Assembly: GCF_031127835.1 (NCBI RefSeq)
Contig: NZ_JARXHX010000027.1
Location: forward strand, 1-38,529
Reading direction: 5' to 3'
DNA length: 38,529 nucleotides
From: Pelagicoccus sp. SDUM812002
Lineage (GTDB): Bacteria; Verrucomicrobiota; Verrucomicrobiia; Opitutales; Opitutaceae
The translations under genes were made by a program, and so were the position numbers. Below, piece by piece: positions 7,945 through 15,307 of the stretch. Positions within the stretch are counted from its first letter, which is position 1. Each line of letters starts with the position of its first letter. Under the pieces are notes generated by a model. The model saw nothing but the letters and a program-made list of their open reading frames with translations. It searched no databases and was not told where the DNA came from.

Positions 7945-9090
7945 ATGAAAAAAGTACTCACCGAAAGCGACATCGAGGCCCTCTTGAAGCAGGGCAAAGG
8001 TGCTGACGCAATCCCAGCGGGAACAATTCTCACCCCTTCCGCTAAGGATCGCCTCAAGCAGGCAGGCAGCAGCTCAGTGTCAAGGTCATCCTTCTCCAAG
8101 GGGGCGCCCTCTATCGCTCCAGCGGGCAACGTGACGATGAGCGATAATGAACTTTTTGGAGCTCCAATCGTTCCAAACCACGAATACACTTGGACGCCCG
8201 GAAAGGATCCTAAGTCTCGCGACGAGATTCGAGCATTCTATTTTTCCCCGGAGATCACGAGAGTCCGTGAAAACATGGCTCTTATGGGCAAACGAATGTG
8301 GGATCGCGAGTACACCGATGGCAATGGTGGTAACTTGACGGTTCGCGTGGGTGATAACCTCGCTCTTTGTACCCCGACCTTGATCTGTAAGGGATTCATG
8401 AAAGCGGACGACATGGCCTTGATCGATCTCGACGGAAACCAGATCGCGGGCCGCCTTAAGCGTACGAGCGAAGCTATGACTCACTTGGCCATCATGAAAC
8501 GCCAGCCAAAGGCGAAAGCTTGCTGCCACGCGCACCCGCCGCACGCGACAGCTTACGCTGTGGCGAAGGTTCAGCCGCCAACATGCTTGATTCCGGAAGC
8601 GGAAGTCTTCCTAGGACAAATCGGAGTCGCCGAGTACCGCACGCCCGGTTCGCCGGAGAATGCTGAAGAAGTTGGGACTGCGGCGATCGACCACATGTCC
8701 GTTCTCATGATCAACCACGGTGTGATCACATGGGGCAAAGACATCGAAGACGCTTACTGGAAGATGGAGAACACAGAGTCGTATTGTAAGACCGTCTGGG
8801 TAGCTTCGATGCTCGGTAAGAAGCTCGATCCGATCAAGGCGTCTGAGGCCAAGACGCTTATCGAACTCCGTAAGTCACTCGGTATGGACGACAAGCGCGA
8901 GGGTTGGAAGGAGTGCGAGCTTTGTGACAACTCTGATTTCCGTCCCGGATTTTTCACTGACCGCGAGGGTGGAGCTTGTGAAGTCGCTTGTGGCTGCAAC
9001 GGAAATTCCGGATCGAGCGCGAGCATCAACGATGCTGAGGAGCTCGTGAAAGCGATCACTGCGGAGATCCAAAGTCAGCTAGCTAAGTAA
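7945..9090 (+). CDS. Class II aldolase (L-fuculose/L-rhamnulose-phosphate type) with BMC-targeting ends
   Basis: Zinc aldolase expected to cleave a 6-deoxyketose 1-phosphate to DHAP and lactaldehyde. The catalytic domain (about residues 95-315) has the FucA-type active site: E176 in TSEAMTHL, H195 and H197 in CCHAHPPHA, and H258 in INHGVITWG. At 381 residues it is much longer than FucA (about 215). Residues 1-40 ([18 protein letters not shown] ... [12 protein letters not shown]) resemble the N-terminus of EutQ. After the catalytic domain comes a cysteine cluster (C324, C327, C345, C349, C351), then a Gly/Ser linker and a C-terminal amphipathic helix [20 protein letters not shown], a likely encapsulation peptide. 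It starts with ATG 34 bases after BMC-P 3. The substrate assignment comes from the known PVM pathway, not from the sequence alone. Confidence 0.93.
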   Translation: MKKVLTESDIEALLKQGKGADAIPAGTILTPSAKDRLKQAGSSSVSRSSFSKGAPSIAPAGNVTMSDNELFGAPIVPNHEYTWTPGKDPKSRDEIRAFYFSPEITRVRENMALMGKRMWDREYTDGNGGNLTVRVGDNLALCTPTLICKGFMKADDMALIDLDGNQIAGRLKRTSEAMTHLAIMKRQPKAKACCHAHPPHATAYAVAKVQPPTCLIPEAEVFLGQIGVAEYRTPGSPENAEEVGTAAIDHMSVLMINHGVITWGKDIEDAYWKMENTESYCKTVWVASMLGKKLDPIKASEAKTLIELRKSLGMDDKREGWKECELCDNSDFRPGFFTDREGGACEVACGCNGNSGSSASINDAEELVKAITAEIQSQLAK

Positions 9091-9101
9091 TAATAGGCGG
9101 C

Positions 9102-9127
9102 TTCTAAGGAGCCGCTCCACCTTAGAA
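9102..9127 (+). repeat. Intercistronic inverted repeat between aldolase and mdh
   Basis: ttctaagg (9102-9109) and ccttagaa (9120-9127) are perfect inverted copies around a 10-base loop. A competing hairpin uses ggcggct (9096-9102) with agccgct (9110-9116). There is no T run, so it is not a normal terminator. It may affect mRNA stability or the relative expression of mdh. Confidence 0.5.
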
Positions 9128-9145
9128 TCAGTGAGTATTGAAACT

Positions 9146-10156
9146 ATGATTACATTCTCTACTAAGAAAGAACCGATCCGTGTCGCAGTAACGGGAGCAG
9201 CAGGGAATATTGGATACGCATTGCTATTCCGAATCGCTTCGGGATCGATGTTTGGTCCGGACCAGCCGGTCGCCTTAAATCTCATCGAAATTGAGCCCGG
9301 TATGAAGGCGCTCGCCGGAGTCGCGATGGAACTTGACGATTGCGCCTTCCCGCTTGTCACGGAGATCGTACAAACCGATGATCTCAGTGTAGGCTTCAAA
9401 GATGTCGATTGGGCTTTACTAGTAGGCTCAGTTCCTCGCAAGGCGGGCATGGAGCGTGCTGATTTGTTAGGAATCAACGGTAAGGTGTTTGTGGGGCAGG
9501 GCAAGGCCATCAACGATAATGCAAAACCAAGCGTTCGCGTTTTGGTCGTTGGGAACCCTTGTAATACGAACGCTCTGATCGCTATGAAGAGCGCTCCGGA
9601 TATTCCAAACGAGCAGTTCTTCGCGATGACTCGTCTCGACGAGAATCGTGCTAAGACGCAGCTGGCTCAAAGGGCAGGCGTTCCTGTTAAAGAAATCTCC
9701 CAGCTCTGTGTGTGGGGCAATCACAGCCCTTCAATGTATCCAGATTTTGAAAATGCAAAAATCGGTCGTCAGAAGGTAACAGACGTTATCCAAGACCAAG
9801 CGTGGTTGCGTGAAACGTTCGTACCCGTTGTGGGTCAACGCGGTAAGGCGATTATCGATGCGCGTGGAGCTTCTTCCGCTGCCTCAGCTGCCAACGCGGT
9901 AGTGGATACGGTGCGCGATCTCTCTAATCCCAGCCATGGCGAAATTCACAGCGTATGCGTAATTTCGAATGGAGAGTATGGTACACCTGCAGGGATTATC
10001 ACTTCGCTACCAATCCGTGTGGATGGAGCGGGACAATGGCGTGTTACGGAAGGTGTAAAGCTTTCTGAATACGCGAAGGAAAAGATAGCGGCTTCCAACA
10101 AGGAGTTGTTGGAAGAACGCGAGGTCGCCTTTGGTCAGCTCGGTCTGACTTTCTAA
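9146..10156 (+). CDS. mdh: NAD-dependent malate dehydrogenase (cytosolic-type), last gene of BMC operon
   Basis: Interconverts malate and oxaloacetate with NAD(H). The Rossmann motif is [21 protein letters not shown]. The substrate loop reads [15 protein letters not shown], with the arginine pattern of malate rather than lactate dehydrogenases. The proton-relay His lies in [11 protein letters not shown]. Both an ATG (9146) and an upstream in-frame GTG (9131) are possible starts. I prefer the ATG, giving 336 residues, because it is closer to the family start. There is no evident encapsulation peptide. PVM loci commonly carry a gene annotated malate/lactate dehydrogenase here, proposed to recycle NAD+, and its true substrate in the BMC context is open. 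Confidence 0.9.
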   Translation: MITFSTKKEPIRVAVTGAAGNIGYALLFRIASGSMFGPDQPVALNLIEIEPGMKALAGVAMELDDCAFPLVTEIVQTDDLSVGFKDVDWALLVGSVPRKAGMERADLLGINGKVFVGQGKAINDNAKPSVRVLVVGNPCNTNALIAMKSAPDIPNEQFFAMTRLDENRAKTQLAQRAGVPVKEISQLCVWGNHSPSMYPDFENAKIGRQKVTDVIQDQAWLRETFVPVVGQRGKAIIDARGASSAASAANAVVDTVRDLSNPSHGEIHSVCVISNGEYGTPAGIITSLPIRVDGAGQWRVTEGVKLSEYAKEKIAASNKELLEEREVAFGQLGLTF

Positions 10157-10227
10157 AAGAATTTGTTTAGGTCGTTAATGCGATATTGGGGTTCTTGGAT
10201 GTGGGTCGTCCAAGCGCCCCTTCTTTT

Positions 10228-10307
10228 GTAGGGCTGGCGCTCGCGCCACGCCGCGTTGCAGGATGAAAGACTCTGGTTCTGCGGCGTGTCGCAAGCGACA
10301 GCCCTAC
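10228..10307. repeat. REP-like inverted pair (BIME-like) at the mdh / ABC exporter convergent junction
   Basis: The 27-base arm at 10228-10254 and the inverted arm at 10281-10307 match at 24 of 27 positions. Each arm begins with GTAG on its own strand and contains a small palindrome (ggcgctcgcgcc, tgtcgcaagcgaca). This is the architecture of REP elements mobilised by RAYT transposases. It lies between two converging operons, where it could also act as a transcription barrier. Confidence 0.75.
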
Positions 10308-10315
10308 GGCTTTTG

Positions 10316-12166
10316 CTACCCAGCTTCCAAAGCCTGTTCTTCGCCTTCTCGTCGGAACTGGTTGACGTAGAGCTCGTAGTAGTGACCACGTTTGGCGAGC
10401 AGCTCTTCGTGGGTGCCTTGCTCTTCGATTTCGCCTTTTTGGATAACCAGAATTTTATCTGCCGAGCGGATCGTCGAGAGGCGGTGAGCGATGACGAAGC
10501 TGATGCGTCCGTCGAAGACGCGTTGCATGCCGTCTTGGATGAGCTTTTCGGTTTCGGTATCGATCGACGAGGTCGCCTCGTCCATGACGAATATCTGCGG
10601 ATTTGCCAGCAGGGCGCGTGCGAAGGAGATGAGTTGACGCTCGCCGGTTGAAAGCCGGGCTCCGCCTTCGCCGATAACGGTGTCGTATCCATTCTCCAAC
10701 TTCGTGATGAAGTCGTGGGCGTTTACGAGGGTGGCGGCTTCACGGATTTCTTCGCCGGTAGCTTCAAGGCGGCCGTAGCGGATGTTTTCGATGACACTTC
10801 CGTTAAAAAGATGGGGCGTTTGTAGGACGATTCCGAGCTGCGCTTGCAGCCAGTCGAGGCTCCGCTGGCGGTAGTCGATCCCGTTGAAACGAATCTCGCC
10901 TTCGACAGGTTCGTAGAATCTGGATACAAGGCTGACGATGGTGCTCTTGCCGCCGCCGGAAGGGCCGACGAGAGCGATGGTTTGGCCGCGCTTTGCCGTG
11001 AGGTTAAAGCGTTTGAGGACTGGCTCCTTGTCATTGTAGGAGAAGGAGACGTCGGAGAATTGGATTTCGTCGATGTGGTTGGAGTGACCGTCTGGGGCGA
11101 GGTGAGGATCGCGATCAAGGTCGCTCCTACCTGACATCTTTTGCAGGACTTCGTCGGAGTCTTTGATTTTTGGCTCGGTGGCGAGGAGGCCCATAACCCG
11201 CTCGCCGGCGGCTTGGGCACCTTGAATTTCGGCCAAGATTTGAGCGACTTGGTTGATGGGTTGGAAAAAGTTACCTGCATAGCTAATAAATGCTACGAGG
11301 ATGCCGAGGGTGATGCTCTCGCTAAGCACATTGAGTCCACCATACCAGAGTGCGAGTCCGGAGCCGAGGCTGCCAATCAACATGACGAGCGGTAGATAGA
11401 TCGCGCTGAAGAAGGCGCGGCGAACGGAAGCGGAGTACATGTCGGTGGACATGGCTTCAAATTCGTTGAGGTTTTCCGTTTCGCGACCGAGCGTTTTGGT
11501 GGTTTTCACCCCCGCGATGCCTTCGTTGTAAGAAGCGGTTATGCGAGCGTTGTGTTTTCGGATCTGGCGTGATGCGACGAGCATCTTCTTTTGGAAGTAG
11601 ATGCTGATGACGATCAATGGGGGTAAGGTGGCGAGTACGATGAGGGCGAGTTTCCAATGCAGGATGAGCATGGTGACGGACATGGCGGTCACGAAAAAGC
11701 TGCCCCACATGACGTCGAGAAACCCCCAGGCTAGGATGCGGGAGAGGCGGTCGCAGTCGGCGGTCAAGCGAGAGATGAGCCAGCCGGTGGGTTGTTTGTC
11801 GTAAAAGGAGAATTCGAGTTCCTGCAGTCTCTTGAAGCAATCGCGTTTGATATCGAAGGCGATATGGTGCGAGATGCTTCCAGCACATCGAATGAAGACG
11901 TAGACGAGGATGGCCAAGGTAGTCGCCAGTCCAAGGTAGCTAAGGGCGATGGGTATCAGGTCTTCGGTTTGTCCTCCGCTTTGCACCAGGTCGATTGCCT
12001 TCATAGTGACGATGGGAAATGCGGCATCGATGAGGCTGAGGATAAGGGCGCTGACCGTAAGCGGAATGAGCAGTCGCTTGTGGTTGAGTGCGAAGCGAAA
12101 GATACGCTTCCAGAGATCGAGATCGATTTTGGTACTGATCTCCTCTGCTTCGTTGGGTTGGGTCAT
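10316..12166 (-). CDS. ABC exporter half-transporter, subunit with intact catalytic glutamate
   Basis: 616-residue exporter with six N-terminal membrane helices (about residues 30-325) and one nucleotide-binding domain. Walker A is GPSGGGKST. The Walker B region IFVMDEATSSID has catalytic E530. The signature is degenerate: LSTGERQ at 505-511 instead of LSGGQ. This combination matches the BmrD/TM288-like partner of heterodimeric exporters. It lies 44 bases downstream of the companion gene on the same strand. The linker between membrane and ATPase domains (residues about 346-354, GRSDLDRDP) is encoded by a REP-like sequence. Substrate is unknown; drug or lipid export would fit the family. Confidence 0.93.
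   Translation of the reverse strand: MTQPNEAEEISTKIDLDLWKRIFRFALNHKRLLIPLTVSALILSLIDAAFPIVTMKAIDLVQSGGQTEDLIPIALSYLGLATTLAILVYVFIRCAGSISHHIAFDIKRDCFKRLQELEFSFYDKQPTGWLISRLTADCDRLSRILAWGFLDVMWGSFFVTAMSVTMLILHWKLALIVLATLPPLIVISIYFQKKMLVASRQIRKHNARITASYNEGIAGVKTTKTLGRETENLNEFEAMSTDMYSASVRRAFFSAIYLPLVMLIGSLGSGLALWYGGLNVLSESITLGILVAFISYAGNFFQPINQVAQILAEIQGAQAAGERVMGLLATEPKIKDSDEVLQKMSGRSDLDRDPHLAPDGHSNHIDEIQFSDVSFSYNDKEPVLKRFNLTAKRGQTIALVGPSGGGKSTIVSLVSRFYEPVEGEIRFNGIDYRQRSLDWLQAQLGIVLQTPHLFNGSVIENIRYGRLEATGEEIREAATLVNAHDFITKLENGYDTVIGEGGARLSTGERQLISFARALLANPQIFVMDEATSSIDTETEKLIQDGMQRVFDGRISFVIAHRLSTIRSADKILVIQKGEIEEQGTHEELLAKRGHYYELYVNQFRREGEEQALEAG
11107..11131 (-). repeat. REP-like sequence inside an ABC transporter coding region
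   Basis: 25 bases that match 12191-12215 at 23 positions, in the same orientation. On the minus strand it begins GGTAGGAGCGACC and contains the palindromic core GCGA/TCGC. It is read in frame as GRSDLDRDP in the interdomain linker. Confidence 0.65.
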
Positions 12167-12190
12167 TTGATTGGGTGTTGGGTTCCTAGG

Positions 12191-12215
12191 GATCGCGATG
12201 AAGGTCGCTTCTACC
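12191..12215 (-). repeat. Second copy of the REP-like sequence, overlapping a stop codon
   Basis: On the minus strand it begins GGTAGAAGCGACC and differs from the copy at 11107-11131 at two bases. The TAG at 12213-12211, which ends the upstream ABC gene, is part of the repeat (its GTAG head). Confidence 0.65.
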
Positions 12216-14061
12216 TATTGGTTTCGGCGGCTAGGTTGGCTTCGAGTTGGGTTTGGATGGTCCAGAGACGACGGTAGAGGCCGTCCTCATGAGTCAGGCT
12301 ATCGTGCGTGCCGGATTGGGTAATCTTTCCGTTTTCGAGAACGACGATCTTGTCGGCGTGGGCGAGAGTGGAAAGTCGGTGCGCGATAACGATGGTGGTT
12401 TGCTTGCCGTGCCTCTTTTGGAGCGCTCCGATGATCGAGGACTCGGTTTCGTTATCAACGGCGCTGAGGGCATCGTCGAGCAGCAGGATAGGCGGATTAC
12501 GCAAGAGGGCGCGGGAAATGGCGACTCGCTGGCGTTGTCCACCGGAGAGGGTGATTCCCTTTTCACCAATCTCTGTATCGTAGCCATCTGAGAACCCGCG
12601 TATGGTATCGTGAATACACGCCATGTTGGCGGCTTTTTCGATATCGGCTTGTTGAGCGTCGTTGACTCCAAACTGAATGTTGCTGCGGATGCTGCGGGAG
12701 TATAGGAAGGGCTCTTGCAGGACGACGCCGAACTGGGCTCGCAGAAATGCTCTGTCGAGTTCCTTGATGTCCATGCCGTCGAGTTTTACTTCGCCGCTGT
12801 TACAATCGTAGAAACGGAGCAGCAGGTGCATGAGCGTTGTTTTGCCCGAGCCGGACGGGCCGAGAATAGCGAGGGTTTCGCCGGGCTCGACGCATAGATT
12901 TATTCCTTCAACGGTGGGGTCTGACTTGTCGTGAGCGAAGGAGACGTTCTTGAATTCGATACGGCCTGATACCGGTTCTTCGGGAGCGAGCTTGATCTCG
13001 TCGCCTTCCGTTTCGAAAGGCTCGCTGAGGATTTCGTTGATGCGTTGCAGAGCGACGGCAGTTTTTCCGAAGTCGGTGAGGATGCGGCCGATCATGCGTA
13101 CGGGCCAGAGAACCATGTTGAGTAGGGCAAGGAAGGCGAAAATGGTGCCTATGGATACGGTGCCTTGCAGAGCGAGGTAAGTGCTAGCAATGAGGGCGAT
13201 TCCGATTTGGGTGAGGCTGGCGATGTCCGCCACGGACCAAAACCAAGCCATTATATTGATGAGCTTGATGCTGGAATCTCGATACTCGGAATTGGGTTTT
13301 TCGAACTTTTCGATCTCAAAATCGTGGCGCCCGAAAGCTCGCACCACGCGAATGCCGGTGATGTTTTCTTGCACGACCGAGGTGAGACGACCTTCGGCTT
13401 CATCGACCTCGGTGAAGAGGTGTTTGACCTTCTTAATATAGAGATAGCTGTAGAGGATGATGACCGGAATCAGGGCCATGGACGCGATGGTGAGGCCGAC
13501 GTGCATGGACAGCATGATAGGAAGGACGGTGACGATGAGGATGAGCCCGCGTCCGATTTCCACGATATGGGCGGCGAGGAAAATGCGGGTTGTCTCCACG
13601 TCGGAGGTGCAGCGTTGTACGAGGTCGCCAGTTTGGGTCTGGTCCAAGTGCCGGTTGCTCATGCGCTGGATGTGGTTGTAGAGCTGGTCCTTGAGGCGCT
13701 TGCAGATACCGTCGGAGGCCTTGGCGGCGGCGAGCTTCTGGTAATAATTGAAGAGACCACCCAGAGCAGCGAAAACGAGCATGGCGACGGCAGGTACCCA
13801 AAGGTTGTCGGTGACGAGCTCGGCACCGCCGATGAGTTTCATGACCAGCTTGAGGAGCGGCTCCTCGTAGTCTGACTCGTCTGTCAGCACATAATCGATG
13901 GTGGCGCTTCCTATGAGGGGGACGACGAATTGGAAGGCAGTGGATGCGAATAGGGCGAGGGCCGCCCAGAGGTACATGCTGCGGAACCCGGAGATAAGGG
14001 TCCAAACGAGCTTGGGTCCGGACAAGGTTTTGCCGGAGTCGTCGTGTAGTTTTAAAGTCAT
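12211..14061 (-). CDS. ABC exporter half-transporter, subunit with degenerate catalytic site
   Basis: 616-residue half-transporter with six membrane helices in the first ~330 residues (e.g. YLWAALALFASTAFQFVVPL) and one ATPase domain. Walker A is GPSGSGKT at 401-408 and the signature LSGGQRQ is intact. The Walker B region is ILLLDDALSAVD, where D530 replaces the usual catalytic Glu. This is the BmrC/TM287 pattern. Together with the next gene it would form a heterodimer in which the site built from this Walker B and the partner's LSTGE signature is degenerate and the other is hydrolytic. It is the first gene of the operon, translated from ATG at 14061 inside a structured leader. The C-terminal residues and stop fall in a REP-like repeat. 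Confidence 0.93.
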   Translation of the reverse strand: MTLKLHDDSGKTLSGPKLVWTLISGFRSMYLWAALALFASTAFQFVVPLIGSATIDYVLTDESDYEEPLLKLVMKLIGGAELVTDNLWVPAVAMLVFAALGGLFNYYQKLAAAKASDGICKRLKDQLYNHIQRMSNRHLDQTQTGDLVQRCTSDVETTRIFLAAHIVEIGRGLILIVTVLPIMLSMHVGLTIASMALIPVIILYSYLYIKKVKHLFTEVDEAEGRLTSVVQENITGIRVVRAFGRHDFEIEKFEKPNSEYRDSSIKLINIMAWFWSVADIASLTQIGIALIASTYLALQGTVSIGTIFAFLALLNMVLWPVRMIGRILTDFGKTAVALQRINEILSEPFETEGDEIKLAPEEPVSGRIEFKNVSFAHDKSDPTVEGINLCVEPGETLAILGPSGSGKTTLMHLLLRFYDCNSGEVKLDGMDIKELDRAFLRAQFGVVLQEPFLYSRSIRSNIQFGVNDAQQADIEKAANMACIHDTIRGFSDGYDTEIGEKGITLSGGQRQRVAISRALLRNPPILLLDDALSAVDNETESSIIGALQKRHGKQTTIVIAHRLSTLAHADKIVVLENGKITQSGTHDSLTHEDGLYRRLWTIQTQLEANLAAETNR

Positions 14062-14190
14062 TGTCCGCGAAGAGTTGGAAGAGTTGTTTTGAACGATGAA
14101 CGCTACGGTTCGGCTTCAAACGCGGACAAAAAAGAGGCCCGCCGTTAGGCGGGCCAAGGGATGGGAGGGAAATTGTGTGTGCGGCCCGCG
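14061..14190 (-). promoter_or_regulatory. Attenuator-like leader of the ABC exporter operon
   Basis: Reading the minus strand 5' to 3': GCGGGCC (14189-14183) is the complement of the 5' arm of an intrinsic terminator (14155-14128) and could act as an antiterminator. After the T run, TTGTCCGCG (14129-14121) is a perfect complement of CGCGGACAA (14069-14061), whose last A is the first base of the ATG start codon. A nested pair TTTGAA/TTCAAA (14120-14115 and 14093-14088) lies between. No other minus-strand gene lies upstream, so the terminator can only act on a leader or a separate small RNA. No leader peptide was evident. Confidence 0.55.
14128..14155 (-). terminator. Intrinsic terminator in the ABC operon leader
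   Basis: On the minus strand GGCCCGCC, loop TAAC, GGCGGGCC, then TCTTTTTT. The 8-bp GC-only stem is perfect. It ends 66 bases before the ABC exporter start codon. Confidence 0.85.
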
Positions 14191-14441
14191 AATTTTTGAC
14201 GAGCCTTCCGATCTGCTAAGTCCTAGAAGTGCTCGTGCCCCGATGAGAGGCGTGGATTAATATTGGTTACCGTGAGCTTCATAGTCTTAAGTTTGATCAG
14301 CAGTCTGAAAAAGTTAAGTTCAGCGAATAAAGATGGACGAAACAGTTCAGGCAAGAAAAAGTTTTATGGAACTACACTTGTAGTGCTGAGGGTAAGACAG
14401 AATTTGTTGGATTCCGGGTCAGGGAAGGTGAAATCAGGGCA
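14191..14441. other. Divergent intergenic region between the ABC operon and gluQ
   Basis: About 250 bases between the ABC leader and the gluQ start. It should contain promoters for both directions. I see AT-rich stretches such as aatatt around 14259-14264 but no confident promoter pair. A 60-residue open frame (14263-14445) has no recognisable features and runs into gluQ, so I do not call it a gene. Confidence 0.4.
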
Positions 14442-15269
14442 ATGAGGAAGAATGATGGATACGTTGGGCGGATCGCGCCGACTCCGACGGGCTTGATGCA
14501 TTTGGGGCATGCGTGCACGTTTTTGGAGGCGCAGCGTCGCTCGGTGGAATTTGGAGGGCTGCTCTTTCTCCGTATCGAAGATTTGGATCAGGCTCGATGC
14601 AAAGAAGAGTTTGTGCAGGCGCTTGAAGAAGACTTGGCTTGGGTGGGGTTGCGCTGGGAGGTGGACGTTTGGCGGCAGAGCGAGCGTTTGGGTTGCTTTC
14701 GAGCGGTGTTGCAGCGTTTGCGGGATGCGGGAGTGGTGTACCCGTGCACTTGTTCCCGCAAGGATGTGGCGGAGGCGATCCGTGCTCCGCATGCGGAGGG
14801 GCAAGAGCCGATTTACCCGGGTACGTGCCGGGAAAGTGGCTTGCCTATGGAAGACGAAGCAGAGGCTTTAGCCATCAATTGGCGCTTTCGAGTGCCCGAC
14901 GGAGAGGCGATCAGCTTCGTTGATGGGAGACTGGGAGAGCAGCGATTTGTGGCGGGGCAAGATTTTGGCGATTTCCTTGTTTGGCGGAAGGATGGCTTTC
15001 CATCCTACGAACTTGCGGTGGTTGCGGACGATATTGCTCAAGGAATCACCGAAGTCGTGAGGGGGGAGGATCTGCTGGCATCAACGGCTAGGCAGTTGTT
15101 GCTATACCGGGCTCTAGGGGAGATGGCACCAGCGTTTTACCATTGTCCTTTAATTCTGGATACGGAAGGCAAACGGCTTGCCAAGCGGGCGGGGGCTCTA
15201 GGGCTCCGAGAGCTGCGGGCCCAAGGTGTGGCGCCAGAGGAGCTAATTGGGTTGGCTCGGAGAACTTAG
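14442..15269 (+). CDS. gluQ: Glutamyl-Q tRNA(Asp) synthetase
   Basis: Attaches glutamate to the queuosine base of tRNA-Asp without needing a tRNA aminoacyl end. 275 residues, the catalytic core of GluRS without the anticodon-binding domain. The HIGH-type motif is HLGH at 20-23 in IAPTPTGLMHLGHA. The zinc site has C102 and C104 (CTCSR) and C129 (GTCR). The KMSKS-like loop is GKRLAKRAGA, as in GluQRS. It starts with ATG and lies 38 bases before the MarC-family gene. The cognate tRNA-Asp is encoded at the start of this window. Implied: the cell makes queuosine. Confidence 0.93.
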   Translation: MRKNDGYVGRIAPTPTGLMHLGHACTFLEAQRRSVEFGGLLFLRIEDLDQARCKEEFVQALEEDLAWVGLRWEVDVWRQSERLGCFRAVLQRLRDAGVVYPCTCSRKDVAEAIRAPHAEGQEPIYPGTCRESGLPMEDEAEALAINWRFRVPDGEAISFVDGRLGEQRFVAGQDFGDFLVWRKDGFPSYELAVVADDIAQGITEVVRGEDLLASTARQLLLYRALGEMAPAFYHCPLILDTEGKRLAKRAGALGLRELRAQGVAPEELIGLARRT

Positions 15270-15307
15270 TTGATTTTGTCCGATACGTGGAGTGAGGATG
15301 ATAGTGC

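Noticed and set aside
13165-13875. 236-codon plus-strand frame opposite the first ABC gene
   Set aside because: Antisense shadow of a clearly conserved ABC exporter; sequence is low-complexity Asp/Gly/Glu-rich.
14128-14230. Independent small RNA (6S or SRP-like) ending at the minus-strand terminator
   Set aside because: I could not recognise conserved 6S, SRP or tmRNA elements; a leader of the ABC operon explains the paired arms better, although a small RNA cannot be excluded.
14263-14445. 60-codon frame before gluQ
   Set aside because: Overlaps the gluQ start, has no ribosome binding site and no recognisable feature.
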